DNA of 38,059 bases. It comes from Comamonas terrae. Its GTDB lineage: Bacteria; Pseudomonadota; Gammaproteobacteria; Burkholderiales; Burkholderiaceae_C. The notes beneath the pieces were generated by a model, which worked only from the letters and a program-made list of their open reading frames with translations, was not told where the DNA came from and searched no databases. Where the stretch lies: positions 1-38,059 of the forward strand of contig NZ_BCNT01000028.1 in NCBI RefSeq assembly GCF_001544075.1. The letters are read 5' to 3'. How positions within the stretch are numbered: the first letter of the stretch is position 1; each line of letters starts with the position of its first letter. The translations under genes were made by a program, and so were the position numbers. Below are positions 15,575 to 27,692 of the stretch, piece after piece.

Positions 15575-15836
15575 ATAAATGTCCCTGGAGATGATGCTTT
15601 GGTAACTATGGCAGCCCGTGAGCCGGCCTGCCATGCGGAGCCCGGCTGGCACCGGATGGCAAGGCATAGGCTGCCGCCGATTGTGCGCTCTGCGCAGACT
15701 GCCTGGGCGCGTGCCGCGAGGGTTGTCCGGCCGGTTGTGCGCAGCGCGGAAATGCAAAAACCCTCGGTGGCTGCGGGCATTTCCGGGCAATGGCAGTTGC
15801 ACTTGGTCCACACTTGCGGCGCTATCCAGGGCGGAA

Positions 15837-15854
15837 CCTGCCACTGTTGGCAGG
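15837..15854. other. Small hairpin in the ybeD-atpI gap
   Basis: CCTGCCA (15837-15843), loop CTGT, TGGCAGG (15848-15854). It is one of few structures in the 424-bp gap between the divergent ybeD and atpI genes (15575-15998). Apart from this, the AACCCC/GGGGTT repeat and the TATAAT at 15934, I see no gene there. Confidence 0.4.
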
Positions 15855-15933
15855 GTGCGACATGTACTTGTGGCCTAAAGACCTTTTACGCACGGCAGTG
15901 ACAACCCCTAGCGTTAATCAGGGGGTTTTTACT

Positions 15934-15939
15934 TATAAT
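15934..15939 (+). promoter_or_regulatory. Candidate -10 of the atp operon promoter
   Basis: A perfect TATAAT lies 60 bp before atpI. No good -35 is found 16-18 bp upstream (the hexamer there is GCGTTA). Directly upstream AACCCC (15903-15908) and GGGGTT (15922-15927) form an inverted repeat followed by T, which may be a terminator or a protein site. Confidence 0.5.
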
Positions 15940-15998
15940 CAGAGGCTTTGTAAAAAAGTCTTGTCCGGTTTCTGTCAGCTTGGTGGCGCCCAATAAGC

Positions 15999-16469
15999 AT
16001 GAAAAACATTGCCGCCGAAACACAGGATGAGGATGAAGTCGAAGACTTCAAGCCCCTTTCCGCGCAAGAGGCGCAGGCTTGGCGCATGCGCTTTCCGCAG
16101 GTGTCCGTATGGCGCATTGTCGCGGTGCAGGCCCTGGTGGGGCTGGCGGTGGCGCTGCTGGCCTGGGGGGTGACAGGACGTGCGGTTGTGGGCTGGTCGG
16201 CCGGTTATGGTGCCTTGGCCGTCGTGCTGCCCGCGGCGCTGTTTGCAAGAGGCGTGGCACGCCAGCGGCCGGGAGGCGCCGGGGCGGCCATGGTGGGAAT
16301 TTTCGGATGGGAATTGGTCAAGCTGGTGCTGTGCATCGCCATGTTGGCGGCTGCGCCCAGGCTGATTCCCGGCCTGAGCTGGCTGGCGCTGCTGACCGGC
16401 TTGATTGTTGTGATGAAAACGTATTGGATCGCGCTTCTGGTGCGGTCCGGTGTCCAAAAAACCGATTGA
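15999..16469 (+). CDS. atpI: ATP synthase subunit I (assembly/accessory protein)
   Basis: A small inner-membrane protein that assists c-ring assembly or Mg2+ supply in F-type ATPases; it is not essential in tested species. The 156-residue product has an acidic N-terminus (QDEDEVEDFKPLS) and four predicted membrane helices, for example VAVQALVGLAVALLAWGV and LSWLALLTGLIVVMKTYWIA. Poor sequence conservation is normal; the assignment rests on the fold and on its place 20 bp before atpB. Confidence 0.88.
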   Translation: MKNIAAETQDEDEVEDFKPLSAQEAQAWRMRFPQVSVWRIVAVQALVGLAVALLAWGVTGRAVVGWSAGYGALAVVLPAALFARGVARQRPGGAGAAMVGIFGWELVKLVLCIAMLAAAPRLIPGLSWLALLTGLIVVMKTYWIALLVRSGVQKTD

Positions 16470-16486
16470 TATTTGAGAGAAGTTGA

Positions 16487-17653
<1,167 letters not shown>

Positions 17654-17688
17654 GCTCCGATCAACGCCCTAAATAGAAAGGTGTTGCC

Positions 17689-18159
17689 GTGAGTATTAAC
17701 GCGACCCTGTTCGTTCAGCTCGTTGTCTTCCTGATCCTGGCGCTGTTCACGATGAAGTTCGTGTGGCCCCCGATCGCGAAGGCACTGGATGAGCGAGCCC
17801 AGAAAATCGCCGATGGCCTCGCTGCTGCCGACAAGGCCAAGTCTGAACTGACCGCTGTGAACAAGCGCGTCGAGCAGGAGTTGTCCGCTACGCGCAACGA
17901 GACAGCATCGCGGCTTGCGGACGCCGAACGCCGTGCCCAGGCCATCATCGAAGAGGCCAAGGCCCGTGCAACCGAAGAGGGCAACAAGATTGTTGCTGCT
18001 GCCCGCGCCGAAGCCGAGCAGCAGACAATCGCCGCCCGCGAAGCCCTGCGCGAGCAAGTGGCTGTGCTGGCCGTCAAGGGTGCCGAGCAGATTCTCCGCA
18101 AGGAAGTCAATGCCGGCGTCCACGCCGACCTGCTGAACCGCCTGAAGACCGAGCTGTAA
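17689..18159 (+). CDS. atpF: ATP synthase Fo subunit b
   Basis: Peripheral stalk subunit, a dimer that holds F1 against the stator. The 156-residue product begins at GTG ([20 protein letters not shown]), with one N-terminal membrane helix followed by [20 protein letters not shown] and a long charged, alanine-rich helix to the end, as expected. GAAAGG precedes the start codon. The GTG may lower initiation, although two copies per complex are needed. Confidence 0.97.
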   Translation: MSINATLFVQLVVFLILALFTMKFVWPPIAKALDERAQKIADGLAAADKAKSELTAVNKRVEQELSATRNETASRLADAERRAQAIIEEAKARATEEGNKIVAAARAEAEQQTIAAREALREQVAVLAVKGAEQILRKEVNAGVHADLLNRLKTEL

Positions 18160-18170
18160 GGAAGAGCAAA

Positions 18171-18710
18171 ATGGCAGAACTCGCCACCATTGCCCGCCCT
18201 TACGCCGATGCGCTGTTCAAGGCCAGCACCGAGCAAGGTGCTGACCTGTCCAGCACTGTCGCCTGGGCGGAGGAATTGGCGGCGATTGCCGCCAACCCGC
18301 AACTGAGCCAACTGGCCGACGATCCCAACGTCACGCACGAGCAGCTGTTCGACGTGATCACGGGCGTGGCCGGTTCGGCGTTGCCGGATGTCGCGCGCAA
18401 TTTCCTGCGCGTCATCATTGAAAACGGCCGTCTGGCAGCCCTGCCGGAGATGGCTGCGCAACTGCGCGGCCTCGTCAACCGTGCTTCCGGCTCCTCGGAC
18501 GCTGTCGTGCAAAGCGCATTCCCGATCGATGCCGCAGCTCTGGCCGAGCTGGGCGTCTCGCTGGAAAAGCGTTTCGGCCGCAAGCTGAACCTGACGGTTG
18601 AGCAAGATCAGTCCCTGATCGGTGGCATTCGCGTCGTGGTGGGTGACGAAGTGCTGGACACCTCCGTCAAGGCCCGCCTGGAACAAATGAAAGCGGCCCT
18701 CACCGCGTAA
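18171..18710 (+). CDS. atpH: ATP synthase F1 subunit delta
   Basis: Delta links the top of F1 to the b dimer. The 179-residue product has the N-terminal [20 protein letters not shown] and the C-terminal [20 protein letters not shown] and [11 protein letters not shown], which are the two conserved ends of the family. It lies 11 bp after atpF and 46 bp before atpA. Confidence 0.97.
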   Translation: MAELATIARPYADALFKASTEQGADLSSTVAWAEELAAIAANPQLSQLADDPNVTHEQLFDVITGVAGSALPDVARNFLRVIIENGRLAALPEMAAQLRGLVNRASGSSDAVVQSAFPIDAAALAELGVSLEKRFGRKLNLTVEQDQSLIGGIRVVVGDEVLDTSVKARLEQMKAALTA

Positions 18711-18756
18711 TGCGCGCTTGAGGTCTCGGCTAAACACAAGAAAGAAGGAAAGAGTC

Positions 18757-20316
<1,560 letters not shown>

Positions 20317-20334
20317 ACCGGACGAGGAGCCAAC

Positions 20335-21201
20335 ATGGCAGCAGGTAAGGAAATACGCGGCAAGATCAAATCGGTGGAAAACACCAAGAAGATCACCAAA
20401 GCCATGGAAATGGTGGCTGCATCCAAGATGCGCAAGGCGCAGGACCGGATGCTGGCTGCCCGCCCCTACAGCGAAAAAATCCGCAACATTGCCGCCAACC
20501 TTGGTCAAGCCAACCCCGAGTACGTGCATCCGTTCATGCAGGTGAACGATGCCAAGAAGGCCGGCGTCATCGTGGTGACGACGGACAAGGGGCTGTGCGG
20601 CGGCATGAACACGAACGTGTTGCGTGTCGTCACGACCAAGCTGCGCGAAATGCAGGATGCGGGTGTTTCGACGGAGGCAGTGGCCATCGGTGGCAAGGGA
20701 CTGGGTTTCTTGAACCGTGTTGGCGCCAAGGTCGTCTCCCATGCCACAGGCCTGGGCGACACGCCTCATCTCGACAAGCTCATCGGGCCTGTCAAGGTGC
20801 TGCTGGACCAATATGCCGAAGGCAAGCTGAGCAAGGTGTACGTGGCGTACACCAAGTTCATCAACACCATGAAGCAGGAATCGGTGGTGGAGCAGCTGCT
20901 CCCCCTGTCGTCCGAAAAATTGCAAGCCGAGAAGACGGGTGCATCCTGGGAATACATCTACGAGCCCGACGCCCAGAGCGTCATCGACGAGCTGCTGGTT
21001 CGTTACGTGGAATCCCTCGTGTACCAGGCTGTTGCGGAAAACATGGCGTCCGAGCAATCGGCGCGCATGGTGGCCATGAAGGCCGCCACCGACAACGCCG
21101 GCAACGTCATCAGCGAGTTGAAGCTGGTCTACAACAAGACGCGCCAGGCAGCGATCACGACCGAACTGTCGGAAATCGTGGCAGGTGCCGCCGCTGTGTA
21201 A
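20335..21201 (+). CDS. atpG: ATP synthase F1 subunit gamma
   Basis: Central rotating shaft. The 288-residue product begins [20 protein letters not shown] and continues [19 protein letters not shown], the conserved N-terminal helix, and ends with [20 protein letters not shown] and [20 protein letters not shown], the conserved C-terminal helix. [11 protein letters not shown] near residue 82 is the usual catch region. There are 18 bp to atpA and 34 to atpD. Confidence 0.98.
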   Translation: MAAGKEIRGKIKSVENTKKITKAMEMVAASKMRKAQDRMLAARPYSEKIRNIAANLGQANPEYVHPFMQVNDAKKAGVIVVTTDKGLCGGMNTNVLRVVTTKLREMQDAGVSTEAVAIGGKGLGFLNRVGAKVVSHATGLGDTPHLDKLIGPVKVLLDQYAEGKLSKVYVAYTKFINTMKQESVVEQLLPLSSEKLQAEKTGASWEYIYEPDAQSVIDELLVRYVESLVYQAVAENMASEQSARMVAMKAATDNAGNVISELKLVYNKTRQAAITTELSEIVAGAAAV

Positions 21202-21211
21202 ACGGCTTTAA

Positions 21212-22645
<1,434 letters not shown>

Positions 22646-22652
22646 CCAAGGC

Positions 22653-22749
22653 TCCCCCTGAGCGGCTGCGCCGCTTCCCCCTCTGTAGAGGGGGACGACG
22701 CTCTCGCTGCGGGGCGGCCCTTGCTTAGCGTCCCTGAGCTGGGCCATGC
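22653..22749 (+). repeat. Dispersed intergenic repeat, family A, copy 3, inside the atp operon
   Basis: CCCCCTGAGCGGCTGCGC, CTTCCCCCTCTGTAGAGGGG, GACGACGCTC, CGCTGCGGGGCGGCCC and TTGCTTAGCGTCCCTGAGC, in that order, the fullest of the three copies. The CCCCCTC/GAGGGGG part can form a strong hairpin. It lies between atpD and atpC and is followed by a T6 run near 22751, so partial termination or mRNA processing is conceivable. Confidence 0.78.
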
Positions 22750-22791
22750 CTTTTTTAGGAATCAGCCCTTAACCTTTTCTGAGGAGCAAAG

Positions 22792-23208
22792 ATGAACACC
22801 ATCCACGTTGATGTGGTCAGTGCCGAAGAGTCCATCTTCTCCGGTGAAGCGCGCTTTGTTGCCCTGCCCGGTGAAGCCGGCGAGCTGGGCATCTATCCCC
22901 GCCACACGCCACTGATCACGCGCATCAAGCCCGGTTCGGTGCGCATCGAATTGCCCGATGGCAGCGAAGAGTTCGTCTTCGTGGCCGGTGGCATCCTCGA
23001 AGTGCAACCCAACTGCGTGACCGTGCTGTCCGACACTGCCATCCGCGGTGCCGATCTGGACGCCGAAAAGGCTGAGCGCGCCAAGGCCGAAGCCGAGGAA
23101 GCGCTGAAGAACGCCAAGAGCGAGATCGACCTCGCGCGTGCGCAATCCGAGCTGGCCATCATGGCCGCCCAGATCGCCGCGCTGCGCAAGTTCCGCCAGA
23201 AGCGTTGA
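22792..23208 (+). CDS. atpC: ATP synthase F1 subunit epsilon
   Basis: Central-stalk subunit and intrinsic ATPase inhibitor. The 138-residue product has the N-terminal beta-sandwich with [37 protein letters not shown] and [20 protein letters not shown], then the C-terminal two-helix arm rich in Ala, Glu and Lys. The length is typical. GAGGAGC precedes the ATG. It is the last atp gene, with a terminator 38 bp later. Confidence 0.97.
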   Translation: MNTIHVDVVSAEESIFSGEARFVALPGEAGELGIYPRHTPLITRIKPGSVRIELPDGSEEFVFVAGGILEVQPNCVTVLSDTAIRGADLDAEKAERAKAEAEEALKNAKSEIDLARAQSELAIMAAQIAALRKFRQKR

Positions 23209-23246
23209 CCGGCCCGTGCCGGGCCTGGGTCCGGCACGCCGACACG

Positions 23247-23275
23247 AAAAAGCCGCCATTGCTGGCGGCTTTTTT
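23247..23275 (+). terminator. Terminator of the atp operon
   Basis: AGCCGCCA (23251-23258), loop TTGC, TGGCGGCT (23263-23270), flanked by A4 on the left and T on the right. A strong Rho-independent terminator. Confidence 0.93.
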
Positions 23276-23318
23276 CATGCCTGCTCGGTTTTCAGGAGCT
23301 GTATACGCCTGATCTGCC

Positions 23319-23383
23319 ATGGTTTGAGGGCTGCAGGCCTCTCAAGCCGCGGAGGGCAGGGCGACGGCAGCTCATCAAACCAT
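23319..23383. other. Inverted repeat in the gap after atpC, possibly a decayed family B repeat
   Basis: ATGGTTTGA (23319-23327) and TCAAACCAT (23375-23383) are complementary across 47 bases. The inside has GGAGGGC (23351) and GGCAGCT (23366), resembling the right half of family B, but the left half is not convincing. It lies between the atp terminator and the stop of the minus-strand lipoprotein gene. Confidence 0.4.
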
Positions 23384-23397
23384 AGCAACCCGGCCGT

Positions 23398-23664
23398 TCA
23401 ATTGCAGCTGGCCTGGTAGGCGTAGACCACCGAGTTGTCCTGGGGGTCCACGTGGCGGGACTTGCGGATGACGGCCTTGCCCGGGTCGTCGCACAGCGCG
23501 CGCACCTGCGCCTCGCACTTCTTGGGGTCGTCCTGCTTGAGCTTGCAGCTGAGCACATAGTCGTACTCCTGCGGCGTTTCGGCGCCGCGCGGGCTGATCG
23601 AGGAGCAAGCGCTCAGTGCCAGGGCGGCGCTGACGACGGCGAGGGAAAACAGGGTTTTCTTCAT
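23398..23664 (-). CDS. Small cysteine-rich lipoprotein, unknown function
   Basis: I do not recognise the family. The 88-residue precursor starts MKKTLFSLAVVSAALALSAC; the lipobox LSAC gives a lipid-anchored mature protein of 69 residues. Besides the lipidated Cys20 it has four cysteines (VLSC, KKC, ALC and the penultimate residue), enough for two disulfides. The mature part is charged (KLKQDDPKKCEAQVRALCDD). Longer in-frame starts exist upstream but would bury the signal peptide. It stands alone: convergent with atpC and divergent from the CSD-DUF1294 gene 198 bp away, and that gap holds no further gene. Confidence 0.82.
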   Translation of the reverse strand: MKKTLFSLAVVSAALALSACSSISPRGAETPQEYDYVLSCKLKQDDPKKCEAQVRALCDDPGKAVIRKSRHVDPQDNSVVYAYQASCN

Positions 23665-23862
23665 GCTTGGTCTTTCGTTGGGAAATGTTTTTTCGGAATG
23701 CCGTGACGCTAACACAGAGTGCCCTGCTGTTGGCTTTTTCCGGCGCAGGACAGGCGCGCATTCTGCGGCATGCACAGGCACATTTGCATACGCGTGTCGG
23801 TCTGCCGGCCTGGGCCGGTTTGCGACAATGCCGGGCTTTGAGCCCTTGTGGAGCAGCACAGC

Positions 23863-24519
23863 ATGCGGTTTGCCGGCACCCTGGCGCAATGGAACGACGA
23901 GCGCGGCTTCGGCTGGATAGAGGCCGACGGCGGCGAGCGCGTGTTTGTGCACATCAGCGCGTTCGAGCCGCGCCCGCCGGCCGGCCATCGCCCGCGCGTG
24001 GGCCAGCGCCTGCAGTTTGGCGTGGGCGTGGAGCAGGGCAGAAAACGCGCCGAGCAGGTGGCTTGGCGCGCGAGCGGGGCGATGGCCGCGGCGGTGCCGC
24101 ACAGGCCGGATCCGGCCGGCCGCCACCAGGCCGCTGCGCAACGCGGCGGCTGGCATCTGCCGGCGCGCCTGGGCTACGGTGCGCTGTGCGCTTGGCTGGC
24201 GGCATTGCTGGCCGTGAACCGGGCCTGGGGTGTGCCGCCGCTGCTGTGGCTGGTCTACGCAGTGCTTGGCGCCTTCACCTTCATGGCCTATTGGCGCGAC
24301 AAATCGGCGGCGCGGCATGGCCGCTGGCGCACCCCCGAAAGCACTTTGCAGCTATTGGCGCTGCTGGGCGGCTGGCCGGGTGCAGTGCTGGCCCAGCAAT
24401 GGCTGCGCCACAAGTCGAGCAAGGCCAGCTTCCAGGCCACGTTCTGGCTGATGGCCGCGCTCCACGTTGCGGCCGTGCTGTGGCTGTGCTCGCCGGCTGG
24501 CCGGCAACTGCTGCGCTGA
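23863..24519 (+). CDS. Cold-shock-domain plus DUF1294 membrane protein
   Basis: Function uncertain. The 218-residue product joins an N-terminal cold-shock-like OB domain (GTLAQWNDERGFGWIEADGG and RVFVHISAFEP, residues 4-36) to a C-terminal DUF1294 region with about four membrane segments and the typical YWRDKSAARHGRWRTPESTL. This fusion is widespread in proteobacteria. A GTG 15 bp upstream could also start it; ATG at 23863 has GGAG nine bases before. The nucleic-acid-binding fold on a membrane protein is odd, but the family is known. No operon partner. Confidence 0.88.
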   Translation: MRFAGTLAQWNDERGFGWIEADGGERVFVHISAFEPRPPAGHRPRVGQRLQFGVGVEQGRKRAEQVAWRASGAMAAAVPHRPDPAGRHQAAAQRGGWHLPARLGYGALCAWLAALLAVNRAWGVPPLLWLVYAVLGAFTFMAYWRDKSAARHGRWRTPESTLQLLALLGGWPGAVLAQQWLRHKSSKASFQATFWLMAALHVAAVLWLCSPAGRQLLR

Positions 24520-24539
24520 GCCTGGGATTGTCAAAGTAG

Positions 24540-24618
24540 TAGCGTCTGGCGCTTGCCCTCTATAGGCTTTGAGGCTTGTTTGCCTGAAATCCGAGGGCCA
24601 TGGCGAGGTGGCAGCTAT
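24540..24618 (+). repeat. Dispersed intergenic repeat, family B, copy 2
   Basis: TAGCGTCTGGCGCTTG (24540-24555), T-rich middle, GAGGGCCATG (24593-24602) and GGCAGCTAT (24610-24618), matching the copy at 8681-8759 block for block and with equal span. It lies between the CSD-DUF1294 stop and the minus-strand TPM gene. Confidence 0.6.
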
Positions 24619-24658
24619 CCATACGGTAGCTGCCATGCCACGCATGCGAAGGCATGCG
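24609..24658. other. Two adjacent hairpins between convergent genes
   Basis: TGGCAGCTA (24609-24617) pairs with TAGCTGCCA (24627-24635). CGCATGC (24641-24647) pairs with GCATGCG (24652-24658). Neither has a T-run. They follow the family B repeat and end four bases before the stop of the TPM gene. They may act as mRNA 3' structures for the two convergent transcripts. Confidence 0.5.
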
Positions 24659-24661
24659 GCC

Positions 24662-25210
24662 TTACTGCGCCTTGCCGGGCAGATGCCGCTCGACCACGGG
24701 TGCATCGGGCAGGCCTGCATGGCCGCCTGAAGACGCAGTGCCCGGCCGGCTGGGGAAGTGCGTTTCGAGCTGGCGGCTCACGCGCTCCAGCGCCGACATC
24801 AGCCCGATGTGGAAATGTCCGCCCTTGAAGGCCGACTGCATGTCGCTGATGAGCGTCTGCCATTGCTCATCGCTCATGGTGCGGTGCAGCGCGCGGTCGG
24901 CCACGATTTCGATGGCATGGTCGGCCAGCAGCAGGTAGATCAGCACGCCGTTGTTGTGCTCGGTATCCCAGACGCGCAGCTTGCCGAACATGGACAGTGC
25001 GCGCTGGCGGGCCGTGGCGTCGTGCCAGATATAGCTGAACGGCAGCCCGGCCTCCACGCAGATGCGTACCTGGCCGGTGTGGCGCAGCTCGCTGTGCGCG
25101 ATCAGCGTCTCCAGCTCCTGCAGCGCATGCGGCGGCAGGGCCTTGCGCAGATGCATCTCGGTCCAGCGGTGCCGCACCAGCCGTGCCAGTCGATGGAAAA
25201 CATGGGCCAT
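24662..25210 (-). CDS. TPM-domain protein, short form
   Basis: A TPM-type (PF04536-like) protein of uncertain role. The 182-residue product has the domain core IAHSELRHTGQVRICVEAGL, WDTEHNNGVLIYLLLADHAI and EIVADRALHRTMSDEQWQTL, and no signal peptide. Its tail is Gly/Pro-rich. Its ATG lies one base after the stop of the longer TPM gene with GGAG in that gene's end, so the two are coupled. The set LemA-TPM-TPM is a recurrent cluster in proteobacteria. An enzyme activity should not be assumed. Confidence 0.88.
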   Translation of the reverse strand: MAHVFHRLARLVRHRWTEMHLRKALPPHALQELETLIAHSELRHTGQVRICVEAGLPFSYIWHDATARQRALSMFGKLRVWDTEHNNGVLIYLLLADHAIEIVADRALHRTMSDEQWQTLISDMQSAFKGGHFHIGLMSALERVSRQLETHFPSRPGTASSGGHAGLPDAPVVERHLPGKAQ

Positions 25211-25211
25211 G

Positions 25212-26132
25212 TCACCAGTCTCCCGAGGCGCCGCCGCCGCCAAAGCTGCCCCCGCCGCCCGAGCTGAAGCCGCCGCCGCCCGAAGAGCTCCAGCCGCCGC
25301 CACTGCTGCCGCTGCTCCAGCCCCCCGAACTGCCGCTGCTGATGTAGGGGCCGCCGCCGATGCGCGACAGATTGGACAGCAGGGTGATGAGCAGGCCGAA
25401 GAAGGCCGCCATGCCGGCAATCAGCAGGCTGCTGGTGACGAAGAAAGCCGCCGCGCCGGCCAGGCCTGCGACTACCAGCGAGCCCAGCCCGCGTCCGAAG
25501 ATGGAGCGCGCCAGCGCAATCGCCAGCGGGAAGCCGAAAAACAGCAGCGGCAGCAGAAAGTCGGCATAGTCGCCCATCGAGCGGGCCGGGGCAGCAGAGC
25601 GCGGCGCGGGCGCCGGCAGCTCCTCGCCGCGGATCAGCAGGGACAGCTGATCGATGGCGGCCGACAGGCCGCCCGCATAGTCGTCCTGGCGAAAGCGCGG
25701 CTTCATGGCCTGGTCGATGATCTGCGCGGCCTTGATGTCGGGAACCGCACCCTCCAGGCGCCGCGCCACTTCGATGCGCATGCGCCGGTCGTCCTTGGCC
25801 ACGACGATGAGCAGGCCGTCGCCGATGTCGCGGCGGCCGATCTTCCAGTCCTGGGCCACGCGGTTGGCATAGCCGGCAATGTCCTCGGGCGCCGTGGTCG
25901 GCACCATGAGCACCACGACCTGGGCGCCCGTGCCGTCCTCCAGCGCCTTGAGCTGCTGCGACAGCCGCTGTTGCGCATCGGCGCCCAGCGTATGCGTCTG
26001 GTCGATCACGCGGCCAGCCAATGCGGGCACGGGCAGGCGCTGCGTGCCCGCGGTCTGCGCCTGGACGGGCAGCAGCCACAGCCAGGCCAGCAGCAGGGCG
26101 GCCAGGGCTCTCCAGAGGGGCAGGGGCGGCAT
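25212..26132 (-). CDS. TPM-domain membrane protein with glycine-rich tail (YgcG-like)
   Basis: A predicted exported, membrane-anchored protein. The 306-residue product has a signal peptide (LALLLAWLWLLPVQAQ region), the TPM domain with GRVIDQTHTLGADAQQRL, GAQVVVLMVPTT and DIGDGLLIVVAKDDRRMRIE, two membrane segments near residues 190-240 (FLLPLLFFGFPLAIALA, GLLITLLSNLSRIGGG), and a C-terminal tail of Gly and Ser ending in SFGGGGASGDW. The tail is the family's usual Gly-rich end. It sits between lemA and the short TPM gene. The biochemical role is unknown. Confidence 0.92.
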   Translation of the reverse strand: MPPLPLWRALAALLLAWLWLLPVQAQTAGTQRLPVPALAGRVIDQTHTLGADAQQRLSQQLKALEDGTGAQVVVLMVPTTAPEDIAGYANRVAQDWKIGRRDIGDGLLIVVAKDDRRMRIEVARRLEGAVPDIKAAQIIDQAMKPRFRQDDYAGGLSAAIDQLSLLIRGEELPAPAPRSAAPARSMGDYADFLLPLLFFGFPLAIALARSIFGRGLGSLVVAGLAGAAAFFVTSSLLIAGMAAFFGLLITLLSNLSRIGGGPYISSGSSGGWSSGSSGGGWSSSGGGGFSSGGGGSFGGGGASGDW

Positions 26133-26158
26133 GGTCAGGCAGCGGCCGTGTTGCGCGC

Positions 26159-26773
26159 TCAGGGCTTGGCCGGCTGGGCAGGGGCGGAGAAGTCCACCTT
26201 GGGCGGCTGGGAGATCTGTGCCTCGTTCTGCACGGTGAAGTTGGGCTTGACCGCGTAGCCGAAGACCTTGGCCGTGATGTTGGTCGGGAAGCTGCGCGCC
26301 AGCACGTTGTAGGCCTGCACGGTGCCGATGTAGTCGTTGCGCGCCACGGTGATGCGGTTTTCCGTGCCCTCGAGCGTCACGCGCAGGTCGCGGAAGGCCT
26401 GGTTGGCCTGCAGCTGCGGATAGCGCTCGGACACTGCCATCAGGCGCGACAGCGCGCTGGAGAGCTCACCCTGGGCCTGCTGGAACTTGTTGAAGGCCTC
26501 GGGGTTGTTGATCAGCTCGGGCGTGGCCTGGATGGAGGTGGCCTTGGCGCGCGCCTCGATCACCCGGGTCAGCGTGTCCTGCTCGAAGCTGGCTTCGCCC
26601 TTGACCGTGGCCACGATGTTGGGTACCAGATCGGCGCGGCGCTGGTATTGGTTGAGCACCTCGCTCCAGGCCGCCTTGGATTTCTCGTCCAGGCGCTGGA
26701 AGTCGTTGTAGCCGCAGCCGGTCAGGGAGAGCAGCGACGCAGCCGTCGCGAACCAGAGGAGCCAGCGTTTCAT
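26159..26773 (-). CDS. LemA-family lipoprotein
   Basis: LemA proteins are membrane-anchored helical-bundle proteins of unknown biochemical function. The 204-residue product starts MKRWLLWFATAASLLSLTGC with a lipobox (LTGC, Cys20). It has the family motifs SEVLNQYQRRADLVPNIVAT, LTRVIEARAKAT and YIGTVQAYNVLARSFPTNIT. The frame is open far upstream, but the signal peptide fixes the start. It is the first of three genes on the minus strand (LemA, TPM, TPM), with 26 bp to the next. Confidence 0.94.
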   Translation of the reverse strand: MKRWLLWFATAASLLSLTGCGYNDFQRLDEKSKAAWSEVLNQYQRRADLVPNIVATVKGEASFEQDTLTRVIEARAKATSIQATPELINNPEAFNKFQQAQGELSSALSRLMAVSERYPQLQANQAFRDLRVTLEGTENRITVARNDYIGTVQAYNVLARSFPTNITAKVFGYAVKPNFTVQNEAQISQPPKVDFSAPAQPAKP

Positions 26774-26925
26774 GGGAGCTTCTTTCCTGCGCGATAAGAG
26801 GATTGGAACGATAGCACATCGTTTTTGCGCGGATTTGGCGGCGGCAGCTGTGCTTGGAGTGGGAGAAAACGCACAATGCGCAAAAACGCTTCTGTACTGC
26901 CCCAGCCTTTCCGACTCCCCTGTCC

Positions 26926-27687
26926 ATGACCACCGTGAACCCACTGCAAGCGCTGCGCGCCGCACAGTGCCCGGCTCCCCGGGCCGCCGCATTGCCGCGG
27001 CTGCTGCTGGCCGGGGCGACCGGAGCGCTGGGCAACGAGGTGCTCAACCGGCTGGCGGGCGGCCAGCGTTATGCGCAGGTGCGGGTGCTGGCCCGCGAGC
27101 CCTATGCCGCAGCCATGCGCGGCGTGCAGCTGCAGCAGGTCCCGCCGGCCGAGCCTGCGCAATGGCCGGCGCTGGCAGTGCACATGCCGGCCGAGGTCGG
27201 CGTGGTCATGTTCGAGCCCCCGCGCACTTTCCACCAGCGTGAGCGCGCACTCTGGACGCCCGAGCCGCAGCAGCTCAAGGCCCTGGCGCAATGGATGCGC
27301 GGCTGCGGCGTGCAGACGCTTGCCGTGGTGCTGCCGCACGACATGGGCAGCCTGCCCCAGGCCATCAAGCGCGGCCTGGCCAATCTGGACGAGCAGGCCG
27401 TGGCGGCGCTGGGCTTCGAGCGGTTGATCTTCGTGCGCTCGGCGCGCGCGGCGCAGCGGGCCACCCCCCGGCACTGGCTGCAGCGGGTGGCGCGCATGAT
27501 GTTCTCGGCGCTGAGCTATATGGTGCCGGACCAGGAACGGCCGGTGCGGCCCCTGCACGTCGCGCGGCTGGTGGATGCCGCGCTGCAGAAGGCGCCGCCC
27601 GGCATCCATGTGGCGGCGCCCGAACTGGTCTGGCGCGCGGCGCAGCGCGACGGCCTGGATGCGGCACTCCAGGCCTGGCTGGAGTAG
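26926..27687 (+). CDS. Rossmann-fold NAD(P)-binding protein (SDR/NmrA-like)
   Basis: Substrate unknown. The 253-residue product has the nucleotide-binding motif PRLLLAGATGALGNEVLNRL near residues 24-43 (GATGALG), typical of atypical SDR or NmrA-like proteins. Later parts (RTFHQRERALWTPEPQQLKA, RLIFVRSARAAQ) are less familiar, and no YxxxK is obvious, so catalysis is uncertain. The start MTTVNPL is chosen over an upstream in-frame ATG at 26854. It is divergent from lemA and lies 5 bp before the hydrolase gene. Confidence 0.78.
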   Translation: MTTVNPLQALRAAQCPAPRAAALPRLLLAGATGALGNEVLNRLAGGQRYAQVRVLAREPYAAAMRGVQLQQVPPAEPAQWPALAVHMPAEVGVVMFEPPRTFHQRERALWTPEPQQLKALAQWMRGCGVQTLAVVLPHDMGSLPQAIKRGLANLDEQAVAALGFERLIFVRSARAAQRATPRHWLQRVARMMFSALSYMVPDQERPVRPLHVARLVDAALQKAPPGIHVAAPELVWRAAQRDGLDAALQAWLE

Positions 27688-27692
27688 CGGCA

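Noticed and set aside
15278..15901. 207-codon frame over ybeD and the atp upstream gap
   Set aside because: Half of it is antisense to ybeD and the rest has no recognisable protein features.
25212..25330. Tandem-repeat-like stretch
   Set aside because: It is the Gly/Ser-rich coding tail of the TPM protein, not a DNA repeat element or CRISPR.
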